The notes under the pieces are model-generated. The model saw only the letters and a list, made by a program, of their open reading frames with translations. It was not told the DNA's origin and ran no database searches. A program made the translations under genes and the position numbers. A stretch of DNA of 64,000 nucleotides from Bacillota bacterium (lineage in GTDB: Bacteria > Bacillota > Clostridia > Lachnospirales > Anaerotignaceae). Numbering within the stretch: position 1 is the stretch's first letter; the number at the start of each line of letters is the position of its first letter. The stretch covers positions 35,956 through 99,955 of the forward strand of contig JAETUG010000006.1 of NCBI GenBank assembly GCA_021768705.1, read 5' to 3'. This document shows positions 18,264-27,008 of the stretch, one piece after another.

Positions 18264-18530
18264 TTATTTTCTCAGACCCAGTTCTGCTACGATTGCACGG
18301 TATCTTTCGATATCGATTTCTTTCAGGTAGTTCAGCAGACCTCTTCTCTGACCAACCATTTTCAGCAGACCTCTTCTGGAATGGTGATCTTTTTTGTGCA
18401 TTTTCAGATGGTCTGTCAGCAGAGCGATTCTTGCTGTCAGCAGAGCGATCTGTACTTCGGGAGAACCTGTATCATTAGGTGTTCTGCCGTATTTTGCGAT
18501 GATTTCCTGTTTGTTGATTGTTGCTGCCAT
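18264..18530 (-). CDS. rpsO: 30S ribosomal protein S15
   Basis: An 88-residue ribosomal protein that binds 16S rRNA helices 20-22 early in small-subunit assembly. The conserved blocks are present: [31 protein letters not shown] and a C-terminal [10 protein letters not shown] helix. Length is standard. The ribosome site is AAGGAGG. It sits directly upstream of pnp with a terminator in between. A promoter and a folded leader lie upstream. Confidence 0.97.
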   Translation of the reverse strand: MAATINKQEIIAKYGRTPNDTGSPEVQIALLTARIALLTDHLKMHKKDHHSRRGLLKMVGQRRGLLNYLKEIDIERYRAIVAELGLRK

Positions 18531-18582
18531 TGTTGTTTTCCTCCTTAGAAAATATAGGTTTTCTTTTTTCTGTATCCCCGGA

Positions 18583-18618
18583 GACTAAGTAGTGGTCGGA
18601 GTGTCCGAAAACTGAGTC
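18583..18618 (-). promoter_or_regulatory. Possible S15 autoregulatory leader structure
   Basis: In the rpsO 5' untranslated region GACT/AGTC (18583-18586 with 18615-18618) encloses a TCGGA-loop-TCCGA hairpin (18596-18608). S15 is known to control its own mRNA by binding leader structures in several bacteria. I cannot match this one to a defined class. Confidence 0.35.
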
Positions 18619-18637
18619 ACGGTTTTACAACATTTAT

Positions 18638-18666
18638 AGTTTACCATAGGAGCCTATTCTTTGCAA
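18638..18666 (-). promoter_or_regulatory. Promoter of rpsO
   Basis: Minus strand TTGCAA (18661-18666), 17-base spacer, TAAACT (18638-18643). It gives a leader of about 100 bases. The DNA from here to the ribF stop (18773) shows no clear terminator. Confidence 0.6.
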
Positions 18667-18772
18667 GGAAAAACAAAGAAATTTTCTATGTTTTCCCTAA
18701 AAATACAAGGCTTTTCGAGGGTTTGTCCTCCTCCTGCGGCAAAATGTATTTCCCGCTCTGTTTTTCTTCTAT

Positions 18773-19726
18773 TTATTCTTCCTCGCTTTTCCAGTGGGCA
18801 TATTCTTCGGAAGCAAAATATTCCCTTGCCTGTTCCGCATTGATGGCGATCTGTCTCTGCAGTTCCTCCACACTGGGGAATTTCTGTTCACTGCGCAGGA
18901 ATTTATAGAAGAAGGTCTGCAAAGTTTCGCCGTAGATCATTTCGTTGAAATCCAGCAGATAGGTCTCTACGATCTTTACTGTGCCGTTTACCGTAGGGTT
19001 TTTGCCGATATTCGTCACACCATAATAGTATTTGCCCTTATACAGTGTTTTGGTGGCATAAACGCCATTGGGAGGGAACAGCTTCAAGGGATGGGCTTCG
19101 ATATTCACCGTAGGGAAACCAATGGTTCTGCCCAGTTTTTTTCCTTCCTTTACCGTACCCAGAATGAAATAAGGCACCGTCAGCATCTGATTTGCCTCTT
19201 CCAGATCCTTTTCGATCAGGCAATGACGGATACGGGAAGAGCTGACTCTTTCCTCGCCGTGGAGCACCTTCGGCACACCAACGACCATAATGCCTCTTTC
19301 TGCCCCCAGTTCCTTCAGCATTTCATAATTCCCTGCAGCACCCTTGCCAAAATGATAGTCTTCCCCTACCACCAGCACCTGGCACTTCAGCTTTTCAAAA
19401 ATCAGTTTGACAGCGAAATCTTCGGGGCTCATTGCCGCAAATTCCGCATCAAAGGGGTATTCAATATAAGTATCAATCCCAATCTGCTCCATCTGGAATT
19501 TCTTCTCAGAGGGATCCATGATCAGGGCAAAATCATCTTTTTTCTTAAAAACGAGCATGGGATGGGGAGAGAAGGTGAAAACAACGCTTTTCAGCCCCTC
19601 TTCTTCCGCAAACTGCTTTGTCAGATGGATCAGCGAACGATGACCCAGATGCAGACCGTCAAAGTTACCCAGGGTAACAGCGGTTGGTCGGTCCTGCTCG
19701 ATTCGCGTGTCAGTGATATGTTCCAT
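18773..19726 (-). CDS. ribF: Bifunctional riboflavin kinase / FAD synthetase
   Basis: Phosphorylates riboflavin to FMN and adenylates it to FAD. The 317-residue protein has the N-terminal nucleotidyltransferase domain with LGNFDGLHLGH (HxGH, about residue 20-30) and SSSRIRH. A C-terminal flavokinase domain begins near residue 180, with RTIGFPTVNIE and a GVTNIGKNPTVNG motif. Length is standard. It starts three bases after the truB stop and is the last gene of the rimP-infB operon. Ribosome site AAGGAG. Confidence 0.95.
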   Translation of the reverse strand: MEHITDTRIEQDRPTAVTLGNFDGLHLGHRSLIHLTKQFAEEEGLKSVVFTFSPHPMLVFKKKDDFALIMDPSEKKFQMEQIGIDTYIEYPFDAEFAAMSPEDFAVKLIFEKLKCQVLVVGEDYHFGKGAAGNYEMLKELGAERGIMVVGVPKVLHGEERVSSSRIRHCLIEKDLEEANQMLTVPYFILGTVKEGKKLGRTIGFPTVNIEAHPLKLFPPNGVYATKTLYKGKYYYGVTNIGKNPTVNGTVKIVETYLLDFNEMIYGETLQTFFYKFLRSEQKFPSVEELQRQIAINAEQAREYFASEEYAHWKSEEE

Positions 19727-19729
19727 TTT

Positions 19730-20638
19730 TTACTCCTTAATCAGCATCTTGAATGGTTTGATAAAAAAGCCTTCTTCTTGTTTTATCTCATAAAGCCCTA
19801 CCAGGTTGTTTTCAAAATCGTATACAGCGACGATCTCGCCCACCTGCAGGGACGTAGGTTTTTGTTCAAAAAATTTCTCCCGGATCTTCCCGCCGTTATA
19901 AAGCAGCTTTGTAGAATTTTCCGCCACCTTTATAACAGGGAAATCCTTCAGGGCTTCTTCCATGGTCAGCAGAGCTTCTTCTGCCTGTTCCTGTTCTGCC
20001 AGTTCTTTCAATTCAGAAAGGCGGATGGCATTTTCCAGAGAAAATGCACCTGTTGCCGTCCGCAACAGTTCTTCCATGTGGCCACCGCAGCCCAAGGCCT
20101 TGCCAATATCGGCACACAGGGTACGGATGTAAGTTCCCTTGGAGCAATCCACATCCATCTCCACCCGATCGGGGGGCAGGAATTGACGGATACGGATATC
20201 ATACACCTCGATGGTGCGGGATTTCCGCTCAATTTCTTTCCCTTCTCTGGCCAGTTCATAGAGTTTTTTCCCATTGACCTTTACCGCAGAATACATAGGC
20301 GGCACCTGTTCCAGCCTGCCAATGAAAGAATCCACCACTTCCCGAATCTTCTCTTCGTTGAAGTCCACAGGCTTTGTTTCCAGCACTTCACCGGAGGCAT
20401 CCTCCGTGGTGGTTGTAACACCCAATTTCAGCATCGCACGATAGCTTTTTCTGCCGTCCATAATGACATCGGACAGCTTCGTGGCCTTGCCCACGCAGAC
20501 AGGCAGAACGCCCTCCGCATCGGGATCGAGGGTGCCTGTATGGCCCACCTTTTTCATGTGGATGGTGCGGCGCACCACTGCCACCACGTCATGGGAGGTA
20601 AAGCCCTTTTCCTTGTATATATTAAAAATACCGTCCAA
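19730..20638 (-). CDS. truB: tRNA pseudouridine(55) synthase TruB
   Basis: Makes pseudouridine 55 in the T-loop of tRNAs. The catalytic Asp lies in GHTGTLDPDAEGVLP (about residue 39). YELAREGKEIE and the C-terminal PUA-like domain complete the 302-residue protein. The start is a TTG at 20638: AAGGAGG is eight bases upstream, and the following DGIFNIYKEKGFTSHDVV is the conserved TruB N-terminus. The longer open frame upstream overlaps nrnA and lacks family similarity. It sits between nrnA and ribF. Confidence 0.93.
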   Translation of the reverse strand: MDGIFNIYKEKGFTSHDVVAVVRRTIHMKKVGHTGTLDPDAEGVLPVCVGKATKLSDVIMDGRKSYRAMLKLGVTTTTEDASGEVLETKPVDFNEEKIREVVDSFIGRLEQVPPMYSAVKVNGKKLYELAREGKEIERKSRTIEVYDIRIRQFLPPDRVEMDVDCSKGTYIRTLCADIGKALGCGGHMEELLRTATGAFSLENAIRLSELKELAEQEQAEEALLTMEEALKDFPVIKVAENSTKLLYNGGKIREKFFEQKPTSLQVGEIVAVYDFENNLVGLYEIKQEEGFFIKPFKMLIKE

Positions 20639-20735
20639 AAACAGTACCTCCTTTTTGGTATAGGGTCGGTCACATTCGAGCAAAAAGTATTTTTGTCTCT
20701 TGTTTCCTTCCCGCAAGCAAACTGCTGTTTTCCCC

Positions 20736-21698
20736 TTACAGCATTTTTTCCACTTCCGCCAATACCATGGCTTTTGCTTCGGCAATGGGTACGGAAATGG
20801 TACAGCCTGCCGCCTTCACATGACCGCCGCCGCCAAATTTCTGCGCCAGCGCACAGACATCGTAGCCATCATTGCCACGGAAGCTGCCTTTTACATCCGT
20901 TTCCGTCTTTTCATAGAAGAAACAAGCCACCTTTGCCCCCAGCACACCTTTCAGGTAATTGATGATGGCATCCAATTCCTTGTTGCTGCCGCCCAATGCT
21001 TCGATCTCTGCCGTGGTGATGGTAGAACAAACTACAGTGCCGTCAAAGAGAAGTTCCGCATTGTCCAAGGCTTTCCCCATGATCTTCAGCTCAGAAAAGC
21101 TGCGGCTATCGAAAAACCTGTTATAAATCTCTGTAAAAGGAATCCCATAGTCCATCAATTCCCCGGCAATCTTCATGGTTTCAGGAGAAGTGGAGGAATG
21201 ACGGAAACCGCCTGTATCATAGATCAACCCGGCATAGAGCCCTGCCGCTTCCGCTGCTGTGATAGGCAGACGGTCTTTCAGCAGGCGGAAGATGATCTCA
21301 CTGGTGGAAGAAGCATCCGCATCCACATAATTCAGTTCCCCGAAAAAGGAATTGCTGCCGTGGTGGTCGATATTGATTTTCTTGGATGCTTTTTGAAAAA
21401 TCTCTGCAGCAGCACCAAGGCGACCTTCATCCCCACAGTCCAAGGCAATAAAAAGCTCAGGCACTTCTGCTTTTTCCGCTTCACAAACCAAATGTCCGTT
21501 GGGGATCAGATGATATTTGTCCGCATATTTCTCCAATACGACCTGTACTTTTTTACCACTCTTCTCTAGGGCACCCCCCAGTGCCAAGCAGGCGCCGATG
21601 GCATCCCCATCAGGGTTGATGTGCCCTGCCAGCACGATAGAATCGGCTGACAAGATCCCTTCCATGATTTTTTCAAAAGAGTCATTTGCTTTCATCAT
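20736..21698 (-). CDS. nrnA: Bifunctional oligoribonuclease / pAp phosphatase (DHH family)
   Basis: Degrades short RNA oligomers and dephosphorylates pAp. The 320 residues include the DHH domain (GHINPDGDAIGA, ALDCGDEGRLG, NIDHHGSN) and the DHHA1 domain ending in FGGGGHVKAAGCTI, which binds the substrate. The start ATG overlaps the rbfA stop. In Firmicutes this gene commonly lies between rbfA and truB, as here. Confidence 0.92.
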   Translation of the reverse strand: MMKANDSFEKIMEGILSADSIVLAGHINPDGDAIGACLALGGALEKSGKKVQVVLEKYADKYHLIPNGHLVCEAEKAEVPELFIALDCGDEGRLGAAAEIFQKASKKINIDHHGSNSFFGELNYVDADASSTSEIIFRLLKDRLPITAAEAAGLYAGLIYDTGGFRHSSTSPETMKIAGELMDYGIPFTEIYNRFFDSRSFSELKIMGKALDNAELLFDGTVVCSTITTAEIEALGGSNKELDAIINYLKGVLGAKVACFFYEKTETDVKGSFRGNDGYDVCALAQKFGGGGHVKAAGCTISVPIAEAKAMVLAEVEKML

Positions 21699-22066
21699 TC
21701 AGCATCTCTCTCTTCTCGTTCTTTGGAAATCTGGCTGAAAAGCTGATCCATGTGGATGGCATATTCTGCAGATTCATCCAATTTGAATCTCAGCTCCGGT
21801 GTGTAGCGCAGATTGATCCTTTGGGCAATCAGGCGGCGAATAAAGCCACCTGCGTTATTCAGCCCTTTCATCACATTTTCTTTATCTGTTTCGTCACCCA
21901 GTACGGAAACAAAAACCTTACAGTATTTCAAATCCTGTGTTGTTTCCACGCGGATGACGCTTGTCATCGCACCGATGCGGGGATCTTTCAGCTCTGCTCG
22001 GATGATCTGAGACAGTTCCTTCATGATCTCGTCATTGATGCGGGAAAGTCTATTGTTTGTTTTCAT
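21695..22066 (-). CDS. rbfA: 30S ribosome-binding factor A
   Basis: A 123-residue KH-like protein that helps mature the 16S rRNA 5' end and supports growth in the cold. It begins with the helix RLSRINDEIMKELSQIIRAE and carries the KH-type core (ELKDPRIG, then VETTQDLKYCKVFVSVLGD) and the FIRRLIAQRINLRYTPELRF motif. It overlaps nrnA by four bases and follows infB by 25 bases. Confidence 0.95.
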   Translation of the reverse strand: MKTNNRLSRINDEIMKELSQIIRAELKDPRIGAMTSVIRVETTQDLKYCKVFVSVLGDETDKENVMKGLNNAGGFIRRLIAQRINLRYTPELRFKLDESAEYAIHMDQLFSQISKEREERDAE

Positions 22067-22091
22067 ATCTTTTCACCTTGATTCGGTTGGA

Positions 22092-24479
22092 TTAGCGCGG
22101 TACTTCTACCATCGTGAAGGCTTCTACCCAGTCGCCTTCTTTGATATCATTGTATTTTTTGAATACCAGACCACATTCATAGCCTGCGGCAACTTCTTTT
22201 ACGTCATCCTTGAAACGTCTCAAGCTTTCCAGATCGCCTTCGTAAACAACGATACCGTCACGAACGATACGAACCTGACAGTTACGTACGATTTTACCGT
22301 CTTTGACATAGCTGCCTGCGATTGTACCAACGCCGGAGGCTTTGAAGGTCTGACGAACTTCTGCGTGACCCAGAACTTTTTCTTCGTATACAGGATCCAG
22401 CATACCCTTCATCGCAGCCTGAATATCTTCGATGGCGTTGTAGATGACACGATACAGACGAACATCGACCTTTTCTTCGTCGGCGAATGCTTTTGCAGCA
22501 GGTTCGGGACGAACGTTGAAGCCGATGATGATAGCATTGGATGCGGATGCCAGCATAACGTCGCTTTCTGTGATGGCACCAACACCACCGTGGATGATGC
22601 GAACACGCACTTCTTCGTTGGACAGTTTTTCCAGAGACTGACGAACGGCTTCTACGGAACCCTGTACGTCTGCTTTTACGACGATGCCCAGTTCCTTCAT
22701 GTTACCGCTCTGGATCTGGTTGAACAAATCATCCAGGGATACTTTCTGGGGTGTCTGACCGATCAGTGTTTCTCTGTTCTTTGCGATCACACTTTCTGCC
22801 AGCTGTCTTGCCTGTTTTTCGTTTGCCGCTACATAGAAGCTGTCACCGGCGGAAGGCACTTCGGACAGACCCAGAATCTCAACAGGTGTGGAAGGGCCTG
22901 CAACCTTTACGCGTCTGCCCTTATCATCTGTCATGGCTCTGATCTTACCATAAGCAGGGCCGGCAACAACAGGGTCACCGACACGCAGCGTACCGCTCTG
23001 TACCAATACGGTTGCAACGGGGCCACGGCCTTTATCCAGCTGTGCTTCGATGATGGCACCTCTTGCTTTTTTGTTGGGGTTTGCTTTCAGTTCTTTCATT
23101 TCTGCTGTCAGGATGATCATTTCCAGCAGATTATCGATACCTTCTTTGGTATGAGCGGAAACAGGTACACATACGGTTGTACCGCCCCAGTCTTCTGCCA
23201 GCAGATCATATTCTGTCAGTTCCTGTTTTACTCTGTCAGGGTTTGCAGAAGGTTTATCCATTTTATTGATGGCAACGATGATTTCAACGCCTGCGGCTTT
23301 CGCATGGTTGATAGCTTCTACTGTCTGAGGCATAACACCGTCATCGGCAGCAACTACCAGGATGGCGATATCTGTGATCTGTGCACCACGCATACGCATT
23401 GCTGTGAAGGCTTCGTGACCGGGTGTATCCAGGAAAGTGATGGGTTTACCGTCGATCTGCACGGTGTAAGCACCGATATGCTGTGTGATACCGCCGGCTT
23501 CGCCTTTTGTTACATTTGCATGACGGATGGCATCCAGCAGGGAAGTTTTACCATGGTCAACGTGACCCATAACAACAACTACGGGAGGACGTTCTTCCAG
23601 TTTGGATTCATCCTCTTCCTCCTCTGTGCCGAAGGCTTCTTCCATGATATCTTTTTCTTCTTCCAGTTCCAGAATCACGTTGTACTCTTCTGCGATAGTT
23701 GCAGCTGTATCAAAATCCAGTGTAGCATTGATCGCCAGCATTTTGCCCTTTTTCATCAGATTCATTACCAGATCGGAACCTTTTTTGCCCAGGACTTCTG
23801 CCAGATCCTTCACGGTGATGCTTTCAGGGATATATTTGATCACAGGATCAGCGTTTGCAGCTTTTTCTGCTGCTTCCAGTGCTTCCAACTCTGCCATCAG
23901 CGCTGCTTCTTCTTCCATTTCACGACGTCTGCGTTCCATGGGGTTTTCTCTTACCTTCTGACCGTTTTTATTGCCGTTTTTGTTGCCCTTTTTATCTTTG
24001 CCTTTGTTGTTATCTTTATTCTGAGGTTTGCCCTGCTGCTGATTGCCGCCCTGTTTGGGGCCGTTCTGCTGCTGAGGCTTGCCCTGTCTGTTATCGTTTC
24101 TGTTATCCTGTTTCTGGGCAGGTCTGTTGCCGCCCTGTTTCTGGTTATTATCTTTTCTAGGTGCATCCTGTTTGGGTGCATTCTGCTTAGGCGCATCTTT
24201 TTTGGGTGCATCCTGTTTGGGTGCATTCTGCTTGGGCGCTTCCTTTTTGGGTGCGTCTTTCTTGGGTGCTTCCTTTTTGGGTGCTTCCTGCTTAGGCACT
24301 TCTTTTTGGGGCTCTTCTTTTTTCGGCTGATACAGTGCTGTCACCTTTGCGGCTTCTTCTTCTGTCAGCATTGCCATGTGGCTTTTTGCTTCGATACCAA
24401 CACTGTTGATTTTTTCCATCAGAGCTTTATTGGCAACGCCCAGCTGCTTTGCCAGTTCATAAATTCGAATTTTGGACAT
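22092..24479 (-). CDS. infB: Translation initiation factor IF-2
   Basis: The GTPase that brings fMet-tRNA to the 30S subunit. The 795 residues begin with an IF2_N domain ([15 protein letters not shown]). A low-complexity Lys/Pro/Gln/Asn linker (about 55-180) is built from KQDAPK-type repeats, and a second IF2_N domain follows. The G domain near residue 300 has G1 GHVDHGKT, G3 DTPGHEAF and G4 NKMDKP. Domains II-IV end in [15 protein letters not shown]. The ribosome site is GAGGTG. It is the core gene of the nusA-infB operon. Confidence 0.97.
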   Translation of the reverse strand: MSKIRIYELAKQLGVANKALMEKINSVGIEAKSHMAMLTEEEAAKVTALYQPKKEEPQKEVPKQEAPKKEAPKKDAPKKEAPKQNAPKQDAPKKDAPKQNAPKQDAPRKDNNQKQGGNRPAQKQDNRNDNRQGKPQQQNGPKQGGNQQQGKPQNKDNNKGKDKKGNKNGNKNGQKVRENPMERRRREMEEEAALMAELEALEAAEKAANADPVIKYIPESITVKDLAEVLGKKGSDLVMNLMKKGKMLAINATLDFDTAATIAEEYNVILELEEEKDIMEEAFGTEEEEDESKLEERPPVVVVMGHVDHGKTSLLDAIRHANVTKGEAGGITQHIGAYTVQIDGKPITFLDTPGHEAFTAMRMRGAQITDIAILVVAADDGVMPQTVEAINHAKAAGVEIIVAINKMDKPSANPDRVKQELTEYDLLAEDWGGTTVCVPVSAHTKEGIDNLLEMIILTAEMKELKANPNKKARGAIIEAQLDKGRGPVATVLVQSGTLRVGDPVVAGPAYGKIRAMTDDKGRRVKVAGPSTPVEILGLSEVPSAGDSFYVAANEKQARQLAESVIAKNRETLIGQTPQKVSLDDLFNQIQSGNMKELGIVVKADVQGSVEAVRQSLEKLSNEEVRVRIIHGGVGAITESDVMLASASNAIIIGFNVRPEPAAKAFADEEKVDVRLYRVIYNAIEDIQAAMKGMLDPVYEEKVLGHAEVRQTFKASGVGTIAGSYVKDGKIVRNCQVRIVRDGIVVYEGDLESLRRFKDDVKEVAAGYECGLVFKKYNDIKEGDWVEAFTMVEVPR
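24160..24310 (-). repeat. Degenerate 15-base tandem repeats in infB
   Basis: About ten units of five codons encode Ala-Pro-Lys-(Lys/Gln)-(Asp/Glu/Asn). The DNA alternates forms of GGGTGC and TCCTGTTT/TTCTGCTT. Unit boundaries keep the frame, so copy-number change would lengthen the linker without breaking IF-2. Confidence 0.75.
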
Positions 24480-24506
24480 TCCACAACACCTCGTCTTTCT
24501 CGAAGA

Positions 24507-24839
24507 TCAATCTTCACCGACCTTCGTTCTATTCTCTATGGTCTCTTCCGCCAGCTGTCTCAATTTCTTCGCAAAGCCTTCTTCGGTGATTGCGATGATG
24601 GAGCGCATATCAGCGCCGATGGCTCTGCCCAATTCCTGTTTCGTCCCTGCCTCTATCAAAGGCAATTCATAATACACTGCGGAATTGATAAATTTCTTTT
24701 TTGTATTTTTAGAAGCATCTTCCGATAAGATCAGCAGATACGCCTGCTTCTTGCGTACCGCCTGTTCTGCTGCCACTTCGCCTGCGGCAAGTTTGCCTGC
24801 CCGCTTGCAAAGTCCCAGAAGGGAAAGAAATTTATGCAT
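24507..24839 (-). CDS. L7Ae/L30e family RNA-binding protein (YlxQ-like)
   Basis: A 110-residue protein of the ribosomal L7Ae/L30e/Gadd45 fold. Motifs are FLSLLGLCKRAGKLAAGEVA at the N-terminus and LLILSEDASKNTKKKF, with a RAIGADMRSIIAIT C-terminus. This family binds kink-turn RNA. The position between rnpM and infB is the standard one in Firmicutes. The ATG overlaps the end of rnpM by eight bases, and a longer open frame upstream is only the rnpM gene read in another frame. The exact cellular role is not established. Confidence 0.9.
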   Translation of the reverse strand: MHKFLSLLGLCKRAGKLAAGEVAAEQAVRKKQAYLLILSEDASKNTKKKFINSAVYYELPLIEAGTKQELGRAIGADMRSIIAITEEGFAKKLRQLAEETIENRTKVGED

Positions 24840-25107
24840 TCGTTTCTTCCTCCATCTCCTGCAGCAGCTGTTCATACACTTCCTTCGGCACAGGTGCCTT
24901 GAAGGAGCGTTCCAGCCCTTTGGATTTCTGTGCTTTCGCCAGACATTCCCCATTGGGACAAATATATGCGCCGCGACCGGGCTTTTTGCCGGTGCGGTCC
25001 AAAGAAAACTCGCCCTCATCATTTCTCACGATACGGATGAGTTCTTTTTTATTTTTCATTTCCTGGCAACCGGTGCATTTTCTGAGAGGTACTTTTCTCT
25101 GCTTCAT
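24832..25107 (-). CDS. rnpM: RNase P modulator RnpM (YlxR)
   Basis: A 91-residue protein, formerly YlxR/DUF448, reported in Bacillus to bind the RNase P RNA. The two-Cys knuckle motif RKCTGCQEMKNK and the GRGAYICPNGECLAKA motif are the family hallmarks. It lies 15 bases downstream of nusA and overlaps the ylxQ-like gene. Ribosome site GGAGGAG. High confidence in family; the function in this organism is inferred from Bacillus. Confidence 0.92.
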   Translation of the reverse strand: MKQRKVPLRKCTGCQEMKNKKELIRIVRNDEGEFSLDRTGKKPGRGAYICPNGECLAKAQKSKGLERSFKAPVPKEVYEQLLQEMEEETNA

Positions 25108-25122
25108 ACGCTCTCCTCCCTT

Positions 25123-26292
25123 TTATGCTTCTGCTTCAGGGGCAGCTTCGATTGCATCGATGGCTTCCAGAGCGTCCATTTCTTCTGCTGCTTCCGCTGC
25201 AGTTTCTTCCGCTGCAACTTCTTCTGCCACGGGTTCTTCTGCCAGGAAGTTTGTTTCTCTTGCCTGTGTTTCGCTCTTAATGTCGATTCTCCAGCCCGTC
25301 AGTTTTGCAGACAGTCTTGCGTTCTGGCCTTCTTTCCCGATGGCCAAGGACAGCTGATGGTCAGGCACAACGATCTTTGCGCTTTGTTCTGCTTCGTTCA
25401 GGACAACTTCCAAAACCTTGGAAGGGCTCAGAGCTGCTGCGATAAATTCCTTAGGATCTTCGCTCCAGTTGATTACATCGATCTTTTCGCCGCCCAGCTC
25501 GTTTACGATGACATTTACTCTGTAGCCATTCTGACCTACGCAGGCACCCAGAGCGTCAACGTTTTCATTTTTGGAATAAACAGCGATCTTTGTTCTGCTG
25601 CCTGCTTCTCTGGCAATGCTCTTGATTTCAACAGTACCGTCATGTACTTCAGGCACTTCCTGTTCAAAGAGACGCTTTACCAGTTCGGGGTGTGTTCTGG
25701 AAACAAAGATCTGAGGACCTTTTGTTGTCTGTTTTACTTCCAGAACGTATACCTTCACACGATCCATGAAATTGTACTGTTCGCCGGGGATCTGTTCATT
25801 CGCAGCCAAAACGGCATCGATCTTGCCCATCTGTACGATCACATTTCTGCGTTCTTTTCTCTGAACGATGGCTGTTACCACTTCCCGTTCTTTTGTGATG
25901 TACTGGTTGAACAGGATTTCTCTTTCTGCTTCACGGAATTTCTGCACAACAACCTGTTTTGCTGTCTGGGCGGAAATTCTGCCAAAATCCTTGGGTGTTA
26001 CTTCCAGGTCTACTACGTCACCAACTACATAGTTGGGGTTCAGCACATGAGCCATTTCAATAGAAATCTCCAGCTGAGGGTCTTCTACAGGGTCAGCCAC
26101 AGTTTTCTGTGCATAACAGGCAACATTGCCTGTTTCTCTGTCGATGATTACTTTGATATTCTGGCTTGTACCGAAATTTTTCTTGCATGCAGAAACCAAA
26201 GATGCTTCGATGGCTTCAAAAATCACTTCTTTGTCGATGCCCTTTTCCTTTGCAACCAGGTTCAATGCATCCAAAAATTCTTTACTATCCAT
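25123..26292 (-). CDS. nusA: Transcription termination/antitermination protein NusA
   Basis: Binds RNA polymerase and modulates pausing and termination. The 389 residues are the short Firmicute form: N-terminal polymerase-binding domain (MDSKEFLDALNLVAKEKGID...), an S1 domain (about 135-200), then KH1 (GACVGQNGYRVNVIVNELGG) and KH2 (AIGKEGQNARLSAKLTGWRI). An acidic Ala/Glu-rich tail of about 45 residues follows. It lacks the C-terminal acidic repeats of the enterobacterial protein. Between rimP and rnpM, ribosome site GGGAGG. Confidence 0.96.
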   Translation of the reverse strand: MDSKEFLDALNLVAKEKGIDKEVIFEAIEASLVSACKKNFGTSQNIKVIIDRETGNVACYAQKTVADPVEDPQLEISIEMAHVLNPNYVVGDVVDLEVTPKDFGRISAQTAKQVVVQKFREAEREILFNQYITKEREVVTAIVQRKERRNVIVQMGKIDAVLAANEQIPGEQYNFMDRVKVYVLEVKQTTKGPQIFVSRTHPELVKRLFEQEVPEVHDGTVEIKSIAREAGSRTKIAVYSKNENVDALGACVGQNGYRVNVIVNELGGEKIDVINWSEDPKEFIAAALSPSKVLEVVLNEAEQSAKIVVPDHQLSLAIGKEGQNARLSAKLTGWRIDIKSETQARETNFLAEEPVAEEVAAEETAAEAAEEMDALEAIDAIEAAPEAEA

Positions 26293-26313
26293 TTTCCAGA
26301 TTCCTCCCTTTGA

Positions 26314-26781
26314 TTAGAAGATCACTGCCAGTCTCACACTGGCTGTATCTTTATGTTCAAATGTCACCACATTTCCGTTTTCTTCCTCAATGGAAAGCAC
26401 GCCATTTTCCAGTCCCAGCAGCTTGCCCTGATACTGCTTGCTTCCATTCTGGGGCTTATACAGCTTCACATCGATGATCTCGCCCTGATATTTTACAAAA
26501 TCAGCCTCTTTCTTCAAGGGTCTGTCGATACCGGGAGAGCTTACTTCCAAAATATATGCCTGCTCGATGGGGTCAGCCTCATCCAGTTTGGCTTCCAGCG
26601 CACGGCTTACCTGTTCGCAGTCATCGATATTGACGCCGCCTTCCTTGTCGATATATACACGCAGGTACCAGTTCACGCCTTCCTTTACGAATTCCAGATC
26701 TACCAATTCCAGATTGTTGGCTTCCACGATGGGTTCCAGAAGAGGCAGCACTTTGCTTTCTGTGTTGCTTCCTTTCGCCAT
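26314..26781 (-). CDS. rimP: Ribosome maturation factor RimP
   Basis: A 155-residue factor for 30S assembly. It has the N-terminal alpha/beta domain (LELVDLEFVKEGVNWYLRVY) with DDCEQVSRALEAKLDE and the signature SSPGIDRPLKKEADF. A C-terminal SH3-like domain (GKLLGLENGVLSIEEE) follows. It is the first gene of the nusA-infB operon. A promoter and a leader hairpin lie immediately upstream. Ribosome site AGAGGTG. Confidence 0.95.
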   Translation of the reverse strand: MAKGSNTESKVLPLLEPIVEANNLELVDLEFVKEGVNWYLRVYIDKEGGVNIDDCEQVSRALEAKLDEADPIEQAYILEVSSPGIDRPLKKEADFVKYQGEIIDVKLYKPQNGSKQYQGKLLGLENGVLSIEEENGNVVTFEHKDTASVRLAVIF

Positions 26782-26819
26782 TTTTACACCTCTTTTTCCA
26801 AAAATCTCCTATACAACAA

Positions 26820-26847
26820 CAAAGAGCGGGTTGATTTACCCACTCTT
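26820..26847 (-). promoter_or_regulatory. Leader hairpin of the rimP-nusA-infB operon
   Basis: AAAGAGCGGG (about 26821-26830) and CCCACTCTTT (about 26839-26848) form a 10-bp stem (one U-G pair in minus-strand RNA) with a six- to eight-base A-rich loop. It lies about 40 bases before the rimP ATG. There is no T-run adjacent, so a regulatory or stabilising role is more likely than termination. Confidence 0.5.
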
Positions 26848-26879
26848 TTCACCGACAACTTATATCTTTACTATAAAGT

Positions 26880-26908
26880 ACTATACCACTTTCCCCCTGG
26901 ATTTGCAA
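26880..26908 (-). promoter_or_regulatory. Promoter of the rimP-nusA-infB operon
   Basis: Minus strand TTGCAA (26903-26908), 17-base spacer, TATAGT (26880-26885), giving a leader of about 90 bases. Confidence 0.75.
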
Positions 26909-26934
26909 GGGGTTTTCAGCAAATTCCCATCTCC

Positions 26935-26963
26935 TTGCAAGATTCCCCCTTGTAGAATATAAT
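26935..26963 (+). promoter_or_regulatory. Promoter of the PLP decarboxylase gene
   Basis: TTGCAA (26935-26940), 17-base spacer, TATAAT (26958-26963), about 40 bases before the ATG. It is back to back with the rimP promoter. Confidence 0.8.
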
Positions 26964-27008
26964 GGAGGAAAGACGTTTGTCTATTTATACCACAAAAGGA
27001 GAAATTTT

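Noticed and set aside
22023..24728. A 901-codon open frame on the plus strand opposite infB
   Set aside because: Antisense shadow of infB; the low-complexity Phe/Leu/Gly-rich repeat is the reverse of the IF-2 linker repeats.
24685..26313. A 542-codon open frame opposite nusA and rnpM
   Set aside because: Antisense to well-supported genes, no domain or ribosome site.
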